The position numbers and the translations under genes are program-made. From an uncultured Gammaproteobacteria bacterium (GTDB lineage: Bacteria > Pseudomonadota > Gammaproteobacteria > Steroidobacterales > Rariloculaceae), in NCBI GenBank assembly GCA_913041665.1, contig CAJWKT010000007.1, positions 1-39,292 on the forward strand: DNA of 39,292 nucleotides. Direction: 5' to 3'. Every line of letters starts with the position of its first letter. Within the stretch, counting starts at the first letter, position 1. This document shows, one piece after another, positions 8,154 through 15,693 of this stretch. The notes beneath the pieces are model-generated. The model searched no databases. It was not told the DNA's origin and was given only the letters and a program-made list of their open reading frames with translations.

Positions 8154-8466
8154 CTTTACACCTCATATAATATAGCCAAAAAAATCATGCTTAAGCCGGA
8201 TGTAACACCAATAAATTCCCTGGAAAAGGAGTGTACTAGATCAACGGGACATTTAAACAGGATAGGAACAGTTATTACTCTGATTCAAAGAAGTTAAGTT
8301 CGGCTGCACAAAAACAATATCAAAAAAAACTAGTGTAGCGGGGCCTCTTATTATTCAGGTTGATTTGCACTGGGGACGGATCAAGTCTTCACCGCTTCAA
8401 TGCATTTCTTGGCCCTTGTGAGATAATGCCGCGCATTTTCAAGAAACAGGCACAGGAGAAAAATAA
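8154..8466. other. Intergenic region, 313 bases, divergent promoters presumed
   Basis: No gene was found. Track ORF 8034-8297 runs over the CDGSH gene on the other strand and looks like a shadow. TGAGATAATG near 8420-8428 resembles an extended -10 element for the rightward oxidoreductase, but without a good -35. No tRNA-like fold or repeat was seen. Confidence 0.5.
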
Positions 8467-9489
8467 ATGATTAGGACGGCTATTGTTGGCCTCGGATGGT
8501 GGGGGAAAACTTTGGTGGAATCGGTACAGGACAACAAACTCATACGCTTCACAGCGGCAACAACACGCTCACGATCAAAAGTACATAAAGAATTCTCCAA
8601 CCAGCACGGCATCGATCTAAGGGATAACTACAGCAGCCTCATAGAAGATCCTGACATTGATGCTATCTTGTTGGCAACACCACCAGCGCTACACCGGAAC
8701 GAAATTATCGCTGCAGCGGAAACCGGAAAACACATTCTTTGCGAAAAACCCTTCACCATGAATGCGAAGGAAGCGATGGAAGCCATCGAGGCTACTCGAA
8801 AGGCAGGCGTTGTTCTTGGAATTGGCTATAACCGACGCTTTCATCCATCTTGGATTGACCTGCGGAATCGAATTTTAGGAGGCGAACTAGGACAGATCCT
8901 CCACATGGAAGCAACCATGACAGGCCCTAATGGTCTGACGCTTCCCCCTGAGGCTTGGCGTGCTCAACGAGATCAAGCCCCCTGCGGCGGGCTGTTTCCA
9001 ATGGCAGTTCACGCAATTGACGGTATGATCAATCTCGGCGGTGAATTTCAGGAAGCATATGCTTACAGCCGCCGCGCGGTAGTACCAAACGAAGTTGACG
9101 ACACTACGTCTATGCTTCTGCAGATGAAGGACGGCACATCATGTTCCATCACCACTATCATGGCTACTGCTGGGAATTTTGGGTTTCGAGTGTTTGGGTC
9201 AAAAGGCTGGGCCTATCTGGGTGGCCAGACTCACGTGGCAGGCCAATCTTCGGAAGAAAGACGCAGCCGCCTATTTGGCTCCTATATTTTCCAGCCACTA
9301 AAGGGCGATGCTCTTTCGCTAGATGTACCAGAGTTTGATGTTAACCGTGCAGAACTTGAAGCTTTTGCGAACGCCTGCTCAGGGGGCCCTGATTACCCAA
9401 TTTCTCTAGAAGATACACTGCACTGCGTTTCAACCACCGACGCGGTTATTAAATCGGCTAACTCAGGAAAACCGGAATATGTTGTGTAA
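8467..9489 (+). CDS. Gfo/Idh/MocA-family NAD(P)-dependent oxidoreductase
   Basis: The protein has 340 residues. The N-terminal Rossmann fold starts AIVGLGWWGKTL, followed by AATTRSRSK (the basic residues after strand 2 suggest NADP). LLATPPALHRNEI comes next, then the family signature EKPF with Glu93 and Lys94. GIGYNRRFHPSW continues into the C-terminal alpha/beta domain with the PCGGLFPMAVHAIDGMINLGG segment, where the histidine of HAIDG is the usual catalytic position. The family oxidises or reduces sugars, inositols, amino-sugar acids or related compounds. AGGAG lies eight bases before the start. It is a single-gene unit and its substrate cannot be predicted from sequence. Confidence 0.93.
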   Translation: MIRTAIVGLGWWGKTLVESVQDNKLIRFTAATTRSRSKVHKEFSNQHGIDLRDNYSSLIEDPDIDAILLATPPALHRNEIIAAAETGKHILCEKPFTMNAKEAMEAIEATRKAGVVLGIGYNRRFHPSWIDLRNRILGGELGQILHMEATMTGPNGLTLPPEAWRAQRDQAPCGGLFPMAVHAIDGMINLGGEFQEAYAYSRRAVVPNEVDDTTSMLLQMKDGTSCSITTIMATAGNFGFRVFGSKGWAYLGGQTHVAGQSSEERRSRLFGSYIFQPLKGDALSLDVPEFDVNRAELEAFANACSGGPDYPISLEDTLHCVSTTDAVIKSANSGKPEYVV

Positions 9490-9588
9490 CCTACCCAAAT
9501 AATTTTCCTTCAGCCCAAAACGCAGTGAGTATCCAAATGACTCTTTATGCCTATAACTAAAGAACGCTAAAAATTCTAATACCACTAA

Positions 9589-9930
9589 CTATCCCCCCAA
9601 TGTCCTGAGATAGGCAATCACATCCCGCACATTGGGAGCCGTCATACTCTCTACGCGTTGCATTTTGCCCTTACCACGAACGATGAGCTGGCGAATTTCT
9701 AAGTCAGTCAGAGCCTGAGTTTCTGCTGATCCCAAATACCTGAACTCAATGTCCAGCGCTACCGATATTTCTCGATTACCCCGCGCATCTGCCCCATGAC
9801 ATCGTTGACACTTTGACTGATAAACTGAAAGTCCCGTTGCAGGATCCTGTGAAAATGCACTGCCTGTCAGAGCAAAAAACAGGAATACTGATCCGCAGAT
9901 CTTCCCAACCGACAAATTCGTGACCATCAT
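9589..9930 (-). CDS. Small periplasmic class I cytochrome c
   Basis: The protein has 113 residues with a signal peptide (SVFLFFALTGSAFSQ). There is one heme site, CQRCH (Cys41, Cys44, His45). The likely distal ligand is Met90 in GKGKMQRV; Met96 is the alternative. The C-terminal helix DVIAYLRTL is typical of small class I cytochromes. It is the last gene of the long leftward operon and its start overlaps the stop of the previous cytochrome by four bases (ATGA), a sign of coupled translation. It presumably carries electrons from the operon's dehydrogenases toward a terminal oxidase. The specific donor is unknown. Confidence 0.93.
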   Translation of the reverse strand: MMVTNLSVGKICGSVFLFFALTGSAFSQDPATGLSVYQSKCQRCHGADARGNREISVALDIEFRYLGSAETQALTDLEIRQLIVRGKGKMQRVESMTAPNVRDVIAYLRTLGG

Positions 9931-10310
9931 TCCTCGTTCAAAAGCGGTATGTCTTCCAAATCTAGTGAGGTTGAAGGTAGCGACCTGATGTAAGCATACA
10001 CATCAGCCAAATCCTGCTCAGAAACGTCCGGCCCAGCGTAAGCAGGCATACTAAAGCCCATTCCAAATCCACCGGGCATCTCAGGTGGATCACGGAGATA
10101 GTCTATGAAGTCTGGCAGGGTAAACAAAAGTGGATTAAGCCGCACTCTGGCCGTCTCCCCAGTGTACCCGTGACAGGCATAACAACTATAGGCGCTGTAG
10201 AGCTTCCTCCCGCTCTCAACATCGCCCTCCAGCTCCTGTGCCCAAGAAGCAGAGAGAGAAAGAAAAAACCCGATTACAGCCAAAGGCAACACCACAGAAA
10301 TATTCTTCAT
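9927..10310 (-). CDS. Periplasmic cytochrome c paired with the TPP enzyme
   Basis: The protein has 127 residues with a Sec signal (SVVLPLAVIGFFLSLSASWAQ). The heme site is CYACH (Cys43, Cys46, His47). Met88 in GFSMPAY is the likely sixth ligand, with the class I C-terminal helix LADVYAYIRSLP. The start lies 12 bases after the thiamine-diphosphate enzyme stop, preceded by GAGTGAGG. It overlaps the following cytochrome gene by four bases. The CYACHGYTG-type start and MPAY loop recall subunits that accept electrons from periplasmic dehydrogenases. Position suggests it serves the Tat-exported TPP enzyme or the amine dehydrogenase; this is inference. Confidence 0.93.
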   Translation of the reverse strand: MKNISVVLPLAVIGFFLSLSASWAQELEGDVESGRKLYSAYSCYACHGYTGETARVRLNPLLFTLPDFIDYLRDPPEMPGGFGMGFSMPAYAGPDVSEQDLADVYAYIRSLPSTSLDLEDIPLLNEE

Positions 10311-10322
10311 AACAGCCTCACT

Positions 10323-12236
10323 CTACCGCGGCTGGGTTACAACATCGACCAACGCTGGCTCGCCTGCTCGAACATGGGCAAGTGCACGCTGAAGCGCTGG
10401 ACCCAGATCATTCGGATCCTCAATGGGACCTTCACCATACATGCCGTAGGTCTCAGCCATTTTCGCGTAATTGATATTGGGATCGCGAAGGGTTGTTCCA
10501 ATGTGAGCCCTATCAGAGCCGCGCTTCCGTTCCGCACACTGGCGTTGCACAAACATCACTTCCGCGTGATAGGCACGATTATTATGCATCACGGTTAGAA
10601 GCGGGATTTTGTGATGCACAGCCGTCCACAAAACCCCTGGTGCATAGTTAAGATCCCCGTCAGTCTGAATATTGATGGAAAGCCGACCGTGTTTCTTATT
10701 GGCCAGTGCAGCACCAACCGAAGCAGGGGCATTGTAGCCAATACCAGCTGCACCTTGACCACCGATATAATGATAATGTTTTTCCACATTCCACAAGCGA
10801 CCCGGCCACTGACTGATGAAGTTCTGCCAAGAGACTAAAGACCAGTCATCATGCTTAACTTGCCCCCAAAGCTCTGCACACAAACGGGCCAGACTTACTG
10901 GAGTTGCATTCCAGCCATAGGCGGCATCAATACGGTTTTGTTCGTGATCAAGCGCATGTTCTGCCGCGATAATTTCGCCCCGGGCTTTCAACTCCCGCCT
11001 GCGGCCATCAGTGAGCAAAAGCCGAACTTCCTCGATCAGGGCTGGCAATGTGGCCTGTGCATCCGCTGCAATCGATAGATCTACCTCGGCATAGCGCCCG
11101 TAATCATGGATATTGCTGCCATGAAAAAGATCCACCGATGAAATACTGATTGTCCTTGCGCCGGTTCTTTGTGCGGCTCGGGCCTGGTTGTACATGTCAT
11201 TCACTTCGAGCGCCAAAATTACATCGGGCTCGTAGCCGAACCCACCCCTTCCGTAGAGTGGGTGACGCCAAGGGAAATTTACCCGCTCACTACCAGTTAC
11301 TGGAGTTTGCAAGAGTTCAGCGAGCTCTACCAGGAGATCAATACCTTCGGGTGTCCGAGCATAACGCTGCGCAGATATCAGGGGACTTTCCGCCTCAACA
11401 AGCATCCGGGCGGCCTCACGCACTGCATTGGCATCACCCTGCGGAGGTGCCGCCATGGTGAGTCTAGGAACCCTCGGCATTGATTTACCATCAATGGGCT
11501 CTCCCTGCATCTTGTGATCAATCACTACCAGAGTGGGCCCCATAGGCGGGGTCATGCCGATTTTGTAAGCACGAACTGCAGACTGCGCGAATCGTCCTAC
11601 TGATAGCGTTTCATCATCCCATTTCACAAAATCCCGGACCAGGGCACCTAGGTCTTGAGCACTGTGGTAAGCATTCACACCCCCGGCGGGGTCGTAGTGA
11701 TTCGCTGCCATAATATAAACGGGCACCCGATCAGCATACGCGTTGTAGATCGCCATGGAGCCATGCATCAGACCCACCGTGCCATGCAGAAGCGCCATCA
11801 TGGGCTTACCTTCGATCTTTGCGTAACCGTGAGCCATAGCCACCGCGGACTCTTCATGCAAACAGGTCAACAACTCAGGGCTCTTGTTGCCACCATAATT
11901 GATCAGCGATTCGTGCAGACCGTCAAAACTTGAGCCGGGATTAGTGGTTATGTAATCGAGATTGAGAGACTTAATGACATCTACCATAAAGTCCGATGTC
12001 GGGTTCTCTACAAAATGATAACCAGCTTGTTTAGTCGAAGGACCCACTATAGAGGTTAGCTCGGCCTGGGACGGCGGTAACGCACTCGGACGTGGATTAT
12101 CCGACTGCTGAGCATCAACAACGGGGGGCTTTGTCGCCAAGGCCGCCGCACCTACAGCTGCGCCCTTGAGAAAATTACGTCGATCTACCGCATTGTTATC
12201 CCGTGAAACCGGCTGGCGTTGCTTTCCTTTGCTCAT
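10323..12236 (-). CDS. Tat-exported thiamine-diphosphate enzyme, benzoylformate-decarboxylase-like
   Basis: The protein has 637 residues. It begins with a twin-arginine signal, DRRNFLKGAAVGAAAL (Arg19, Arg20), so it is predicted to fold in the cytoplasm and be exported with its cofactor. The PYR domain (about 75-240) carries the catalytic Glu128 in LHEESAVAMAHGYAK. A central domain follows, then the PP domain with TDGDLNY (526-531) and NN at 552-553. The family ThDP motif is GDG-x(24-27)-NN; here the first Gly is Thr525. DGDLNYAPGVLWTA resembles the benzoylformate decarboxylase pattern (GDGSANYSISALWTA, recalled). GGGAGG-like GGGAGG precedes the start. It follows a cytochrome c and amine-dehydrogenase genes and precedes two cytochromes. 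It may decarboxylate or oxidise a 2-oxoacid or aldehyde in the periplasm; the reaction is not established. A 123-base gap upstream may hold an extra promoter. Confidence 0.9.
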   Translation of the reverse strand: MSKGKQRQPVSRDNNAVDRRNFLKGAAVGAAALATKPPVVDAQQSDNPRPSALPPSQAELTSIVGPSTKQAGYHFVENPTSDFMVDVIKSLNLDYITTNPGSSFDGLHESLINYGGNKSPELLTCLHEESAVAMAHGYAKIEGKPMMALLHGTVGLMHGSMAIYNAYADRVPVYIMAANHYDPAGGVNAYHSAQDLGALVRDFVKWDDETLSVGRFAQSAVRAYKIGMTPPMGPTLVVIDHKMQGEPIDGKSMPRVPRLTMAAPPQGDANAVREAARMLVEAESPLISAQRYARTPEGIDLLVELAELLQTPVTGSERVNFPWRHPLYGRGGFGYEPDVILALEVNDMYNQARAAQRTGARTISISSVDLFHGSNIHDYGRYAEVDLSIAADAQATLPALIEEVRLLLTDGRRRELKARGEIIAAEHALDHEQNRIDAAYGWNATPVSLARLCAELWGQVKHDDWSLVSWQNFISQWPGRLWNVEKHYHYIGGQGAAGIGYNAPASVGAALANKKHGRLSINIQTDGDLNYAPGVLWTAVHHKIPLLTVMHNNRAYHAEVMFVQRQCAERKRGSDRAHIGTTLRDPNINYAKMAETYGMYGEGPIEDPNDLGPALQRALAHVRAGEPALVDVVTQPR

Positions 12237-12359
12237 GGCTGCCCTCCCATTTTTTTACTGCACCATTTTTTCTTTTATCCTAAATTCGGCATTCTAGACC
12301 TTATGCGTATCAACCGCAGACTACCTCGTAGTTTCACCGAAGGTAACATAGCTCTGAAT

Positions 12360-12767
12360 TTATGTTTCTATGAGAGACAAGAGCCGGTCCTTCGCATGCT
12401 CCACATCCACTAACGGGTCTTTCCGGTATCGACCGACTTCCTCAGCATCATATGGTTCAAAATCTCTCGGTAAGTTATCCGGGCTGAATTCATAAAGTAT
12501 CCAATTCAGGACTTCGGCTAATTCAGCATCATTGACAAGGGAACCAGAAACACCCGGGACCCGCACCAGAAACTCTCTGCCACCTTCCACCGAAAGGAAA
12601 CGGCCAACTCCGATCAAGGCGGGAATTTTTCCCGAAGTCCCGCCGCCATTAACAAGATGGCAACCCTGACAGTGCAAAATATAGTTGAAATGGGCTGATT
12701 CTGCGTTTGCTTCACTAAATAGGTTAAATACAAAAACTAAGACCGCTAACAGGAACGTTAAACGCAT
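12360..12767 (-). CDS. Cytochrome c without a methionine ligand, in the mauC position
   Basis: The protein has 135 residues with a signal peptide (LLAVLVFVFNLFSEANA). One heme site is present: CQGCH (Cys33, Cys36, His37), followed by LVNGGGTSGKIPALIG. There is no methionine after residue 1, so the usual Met axial ligand is impossible. Where a class I cytochrome would have MPG, the sequence reads VRVPGVSGS. His26, His32 or His124 could be ligands, or the heme may be five-coordinate. It starts four bases after the amine dehydrogenase small subunit, the place of the amicyanin gene in classical mau operons. The GAGGGA at the end of mauA probably acts as its ribosome binding site. It is the best candidate for the direct electron acceptor, but could also be a heme catalyst or a structural subunit. 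Confidence 0.92.
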   Translation of the reverse strand: MRLTFLLAVLVFVFNLFSEANAESAHFNYILHCQGCHLVNGGGTSGKIPALIGVGRFLSVEGGREFLVRVPGVSGSLVNDAELAEVLNWILYEFSPDNLPRDFEPYDAEEVGRYRKDPLVDVEHAKDRLLSLIET

Positions 12768-12771
12768 GGGC

Positions 12772-13317
12772 TCAGTTTCCCTCAGAAATACCTAATACGA
12801 GCGCTACGGTACTGTTGTAAGCAGTAGTTGAGGAAGCGAGGCACCAGTTAATATTGTTTGATTTTGCTGGCACATAGGTGGGCCTGTCATCTTCATTATT
12901 ATTACAAAAACACTGGCCACAACGACTCTGTCCACAACAGTCGTTGTATGAAATGAGGTAATCACGATTGTCAGCGGGATTGCGGCAAGTCCCTACCCAA
13001 GTGACGGCAGACATCTCTGTACCTGGGGGGCAAGAAGTCGCCGTACCCCCGCAACAGGCCGACATGAAACCATCGATTGAACAGTAGCGCCAATAGTCAC
13101 AGCTCTGCGGGTCACCAGCATCCCCCTCAATATCAGGATCCTTGAACCCCATATCAGCTGCCTGTGCACCTACCCGCGACATTGGCAATAACGGAATGGA
13201 GGCCGCGCCGAACAAAAATGTACCCAACTGGGATAAAAAACTACGACGTGAAGTGCGCCTAGCAAAATGCCTAGCACTTATTTCGAACCCCCGATCAATC
13301 CAATTTCTTTGCTGCAT
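12772..13317 (-). CDS. mauA: TTQ amine dehydrogenase light chain (aromatic-amine-dehydrogenase-like)
   Basis: This is the TTQ-bearing small subunit, 181 residues from ATG 13317. The track start at 13338 lies inside the AGGAGG site and is rejected. A long Tat leader (RRTSRRSFL, Arg24-Arg25) ends near AQA. Both TTQ tryptophans are present: Trp107 (AVTWVGTC) and Trp158 (NINWCL), 51 apart as in Paracoccus Trp57 and Trp108. Asp82 and Asp126 match catalytic Asp32 and Asp76. Numbering runs with a constant offset of 50. Cys89 and Cys133 match the extra pair I recall in aromatic amine dehydrogenase (aauA). Cys36 is Ser86 and the partner of Cys36 (Cys121) is Ser169, so one disulfide is missing as a pair. 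Thr170 keeps the catalytic threonine position. It follows mauD by one base. Aromatic or aliphatic substrate preference is not certain. Confidence 0.95.
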   Translation of the reverse strand: MQQRNWIDRGFEISARHFARRTSRRSFLSQLGTFLFGAASIPLLPMSRVGAQAADMGFKDPDIEGDAGDPQSCDYWRYCSIDGFMSACCGGTATSCPPGTEMSAVTWVGTCRNPADNRDYLISYNDCCGQSRCGQCFCNNNEDDRPTYVPAKSNNINWCLASSTTAYNSTVALVLGISEGN

Positions 13318-13318
13318 T

Positions 13319-13945
13319 TCAGGCCACCTCCTCCTCATTTATTTCTTTGCTCTGGGCTAACTCCATAAATTCCTGCAACGATGCGACGCCCCTCTCGCTA
13401 GCCTCAAACAGACTCTCAATGTGCTCTCGAGAATTGACGAGGCCTGTAGAGCGAATAACACCAGTTTCGTCGATTAGCACAGCATGCGGAAGTCTTCCAA
13501 CCCTGTACCCCAGACCAAGTTCCGTGGACAAAAAATATGGAAATTTTTCCAAACGATAATCCCTTACGAATGACTCGTGTTCCTTTCGCTCCCCATCGCT
13601 AGCCAAAAGAATATTCAACCACTTCTTTTCGCGATTGGAGATTGACTTAAGCGCAGGCAACAACGTTTTGCAGACCGGACAGGTTGGAGAAAGAAAAAAG
13701 AGTAAACGGCTGCGCGCGTTTGGAAATTCTCCACCAACCTGATGTAGCTCACCATTCAAATCTCGCAGATTTAATATCGGTGCAGCCTCTCCTACTTTCG
13801 GACCATTGCCAAGCACAAGTGCACCAGCCGGTGCGACCCTTTCGTAGAGAACTCCGATCTGACGAACCAAAGCAAACATCACTGCTACTGTCGCTAGCAC
13901 TACAATCCATAGCAACAGATTTGAAACCAATAGCCCGTTCAACAT
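13319..13945 (-). CDS. mauD: Methylamine-dehydrogenase accessory protein MauD (membrane-anchored thioredoxin fold)
   Basis: The protein has 208 residues. An N-terminal membrane anchor (LLLWIVVLATVAVMFALV, 10-28) is followed by a periplasmic thioredoxin-fold domain with redox motif CPVC (Cys89, Cys92) in FLSPTCPVCKTLLPAL. It matches MauD, which is required for correct disulfide formation in the cysteine-rich light chain. The start has AGGAG seven bases upstream, overlapping the mauE stop, and it ends one base before mauA. The order B-E-D-A is the classical mau/aau order. MauD here would serve a light chain with one disulfide fewer than usual. Confidence 0.94.
   Translation of the reverse strand: MLNGLLVSNLLLWIVVLATVAVMFALVRQIGVLYERVAPAGALVLGNGPKVGEAAPILNLRDLNGELHQVGGEFPNARSRLLFFLSPTCPVCKTLLPALKSISNREKKWLNILLASDGERKEHESFVRDYRLEKFPYFLSTELGLGYRVGRLPHAVLIDETGVIRSTGLVNSREHIESLFEASERGVASLQEFMELAQSKEINEEEVA
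13327..13332 (-). promoter_or_regulatory. Ribosome binding site that fixes the mauA start
   Basis: On the minus strand AGGAGG lies nine bases before ATG 13317. The ATG at 13338 overlaps this site and encodes MRRRW, so it is not the start. With 13317 the gene begins one base after the mauD stop. Confidence 0.75.
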
Positions 13946-13947
13946 AT

Positions 13948-14475
13948 TTATCTCCTGAGACGAGCAAGCTCGGGAACATTAGCAATCAGTCTATTGACTG
14001 TAGCGTAAACCGCCACAAGGGCGCCAACTGCAAAAATAATAGAGATGCTGTCCAGCCACAAAAATTCCCTGGGCTGTACGGGTAACAAACAAGCCAATGC
14101 TAGACCCGCTAACAACAGGTTCCGCCACACCAACCATCCACTCAGGGATTGCTGCGCTAGCCCCATACAACCGCAATCAATATATCGACGGCCTCTGAAA
14201 AGATTGATCCCGATCGCGGCAGCATATATCCCAAATAACCCAGCGCTACTTAGCAAAAAAAAGGAACGGGTGAATGGCAACACCACACCGATACTAAAAC
14301 AAAGCTCCATCCCCACGAGGGCCGCCGAAAAAGGAACTATCGTACTTTCAGGCACCAGTTGATAATCACGTAGGGTGGCAACAAAACCCTCAAAAACAAA
14401 CGCTTTTTTTACAGCTGCTGTAAACCATAAAAGTGCGAGAGCGTAGCAAATTACTAATTCAATAACCGGGTCCAT
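13948..14475 (-). CDS. mauE: Methylamine utilisation membrane protein MauE
   Basis: The protein has 175 residues with about four to five hydrophobic segments (8-25, 48-66, 72-92, 115-133, 145-163). The motif YIDCGCMG (Cys101, Cys103) is the conserved cysteine pair of the MauE family, which works with MauD to supply oxidising or isomerising equivalents for the light-chain disulfides. GAGGGTG precedes the start. It lies between mauB (14 bases) and mauD (2 bases), as expected for the mau order. It is an integral inner-membrane protein. Confidence 0.92.
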   Translation of the reverse strand: MDPVIELVICYALALLWFTAAVKKAFVFEGFVATLRDYQLVPESTIVPFSAALVGMELCFSIGVVLPFTRSFFLLSSAGLFGIYAAAIGINLFRGRRYIDCGCMGLAQQSLSGWLVWRNLLLAGLALACLLPVQPREFLWLDSISIIFAVGALVAVYATVNRLIANVPELARLRR

Positions 14476-14489
14476 TTTCTGATCACCCT

Positions 14490-15671
14490 CTATTGCGCTT
14501 GATTTCTTAGGGTCAGCCGGCCGCTCCCTGGTACGTTTTTCAGCTGCTCGTGTATGTATTCACCCGTGATCGCATTGCGAACAGAGACCCCACCCCCCAC
14601 CGTAACCAATACTGAGCCATCACCTTGGGTGACAAGTATGCCCGAGGCTCCATCACCGCTCGTTGAGCCAATGCCAGTAGTGGCACCAATCTCTTCATCC
14701 TCTCGCTCAGGCACAGCCTCCAGTCGTTGGACACGTTGCCGGGATTCGAGATCATAAACCCAGATTTCAGTACCATCCATGTCACCAGGATCATCTAATG
14801 GCTCCTCGCTCTGGCGGACCAACGAATAGAGTCGGCTGGTCGCCTGATGGATAACTAGGTGTTGCTTCCCCGCAATACGCCAGTTCTCGGCTCGATCCTC
14901 ATCAGTCAAAAGCGACCAGCTATCCTCGAACTGCAGCGTAGCGCCTGATACGTCCAATGGATGAACCACGCCACCGAAAGACACAAACAACCATTGGTCA
15001 CCATAACGCACGCCTGCCTCCGTAATCGGGTCACCCTCCGGATCAAAATAACCAGCTGTGCGCGTTTTCGACAGTTCTCCGCCATCCTCATCTAGCGTCA
15101 CTGAAAGCACGCCACCATCTGCGCACAGCATCAAATAACGACGCTCACCTGCCGGATAAACCAAACTGCACCCGGGCGTGGAAATTTCTCCAACGAACTC
15201 TCTTCTCTCAATATCAACAACACTCAGGGACGTCGCAGGCGTCAAGTTAAAGACTGCAAGAAAACGGTTTTCGTCGGATAGAGCCGTCGCGCCGTCGATA
15301 CTTCCCATGAGAGCTCTCTTCGGAGGAACGATAATCTCATCTACTGGTGCAAGTGTACTCGTATCAAAGATGGTAACCGTGTCCGTACGCTGGCCTCGGT
15401 TGCCTCGTGAGTAAAAACTCTCCACTGTAAACATGAAACGGTTGTCGGCAGAGAACGTAAAGGACGATCCCATCCCTCCGCCTGAGACCCCAGCTATGCC
15501 GAGAAACTTGTTGTCCATAACGTCTACTAGACTGGAGCCGATGAACACCCAATCTGGTTCCGGCTCAACCGGCAGAACCTCGGAGGCCCCATGACTATCG
15601 AATGTCTGAGCAAAGCAAACGTTGGTCCAAAAGATCGCAATAAACAAAAAAGATTGTATTTTTACATTCAT
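14490..15671 (-). CDS. mauB: TTQ amine dehydrogenase heavy chain (beta-propeller)
   Basis: The protein has 393 residues with a Sec signal peptide (FLFIAIFWTNVCFAQ). The body is a seven-bladed propeller typical of the amine dehydrogenase large subunit: GMGSSFTFSADNRFMFTVES, SFYSRGNRGQRTDTV, ERRYLMLCADGGVL and the C-terminal blade GTEIWVYDLESRQRVQRL. In the family it forms an alpha2-beta2 enzyme with the TTQ light chain and oxidises a primary amine to an aldehyde plus ammonia in the periplasm. Position upstream of mauE-D-A supports the call. It starts 22 bases after the DUF6152-fusion gene, so it is likely part of the same transcript. The light chain features favour an aromatic-amine-type enzyme (aauB), which I keep as an alternative name. 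Confidence 0.93.
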   Translation of the reverse strand: MNVKIQSFLFIAIFWTNVCFAQTFDSHGASEVLPVEPEPDWVFIGSSLVDVMDNKFLGIAGVSGGGMGSSFTFSADNRFMFTVESFYSRGNRGQRTDTVTIFDTSTLAPVDEIIVPPKRALMGSIDGATALSDENRFLAVFNLTPATSLSVVDIERREFVGEISTPGCSLVYPAGERRYLMLCADGGVLSVTLDEDGGELSKTRTAGYFDPEGDPITEAGVRYGDQWLFVSFGGVVHPLDVSGATLQFEDSWSLLTDEDRAENWRIAGKQHLVIHQATSRLYSLVRQSEEPLDDPGDMDGTEIWVYDLESRQRVQRLEAVPEREDEEIGATTGIGSTSGDGASGILVTQGDGSVLVTVGGGVSVRNAITGEYIHEQLKNVPGSGRLTLRNQAQ

Positions 15672-15693
15672 GTATTTAGTCGCTTTGAATCTT

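Noticed and set aside
10323-12236. Acetolactate synthase annotation for the TPP enzyme
   Set aside because: The DGDLNYAPGVLWTA region and Tat signal fit a benzoylformate-decarboxylase-like export enzyme better, and no regulatory subunit is present.
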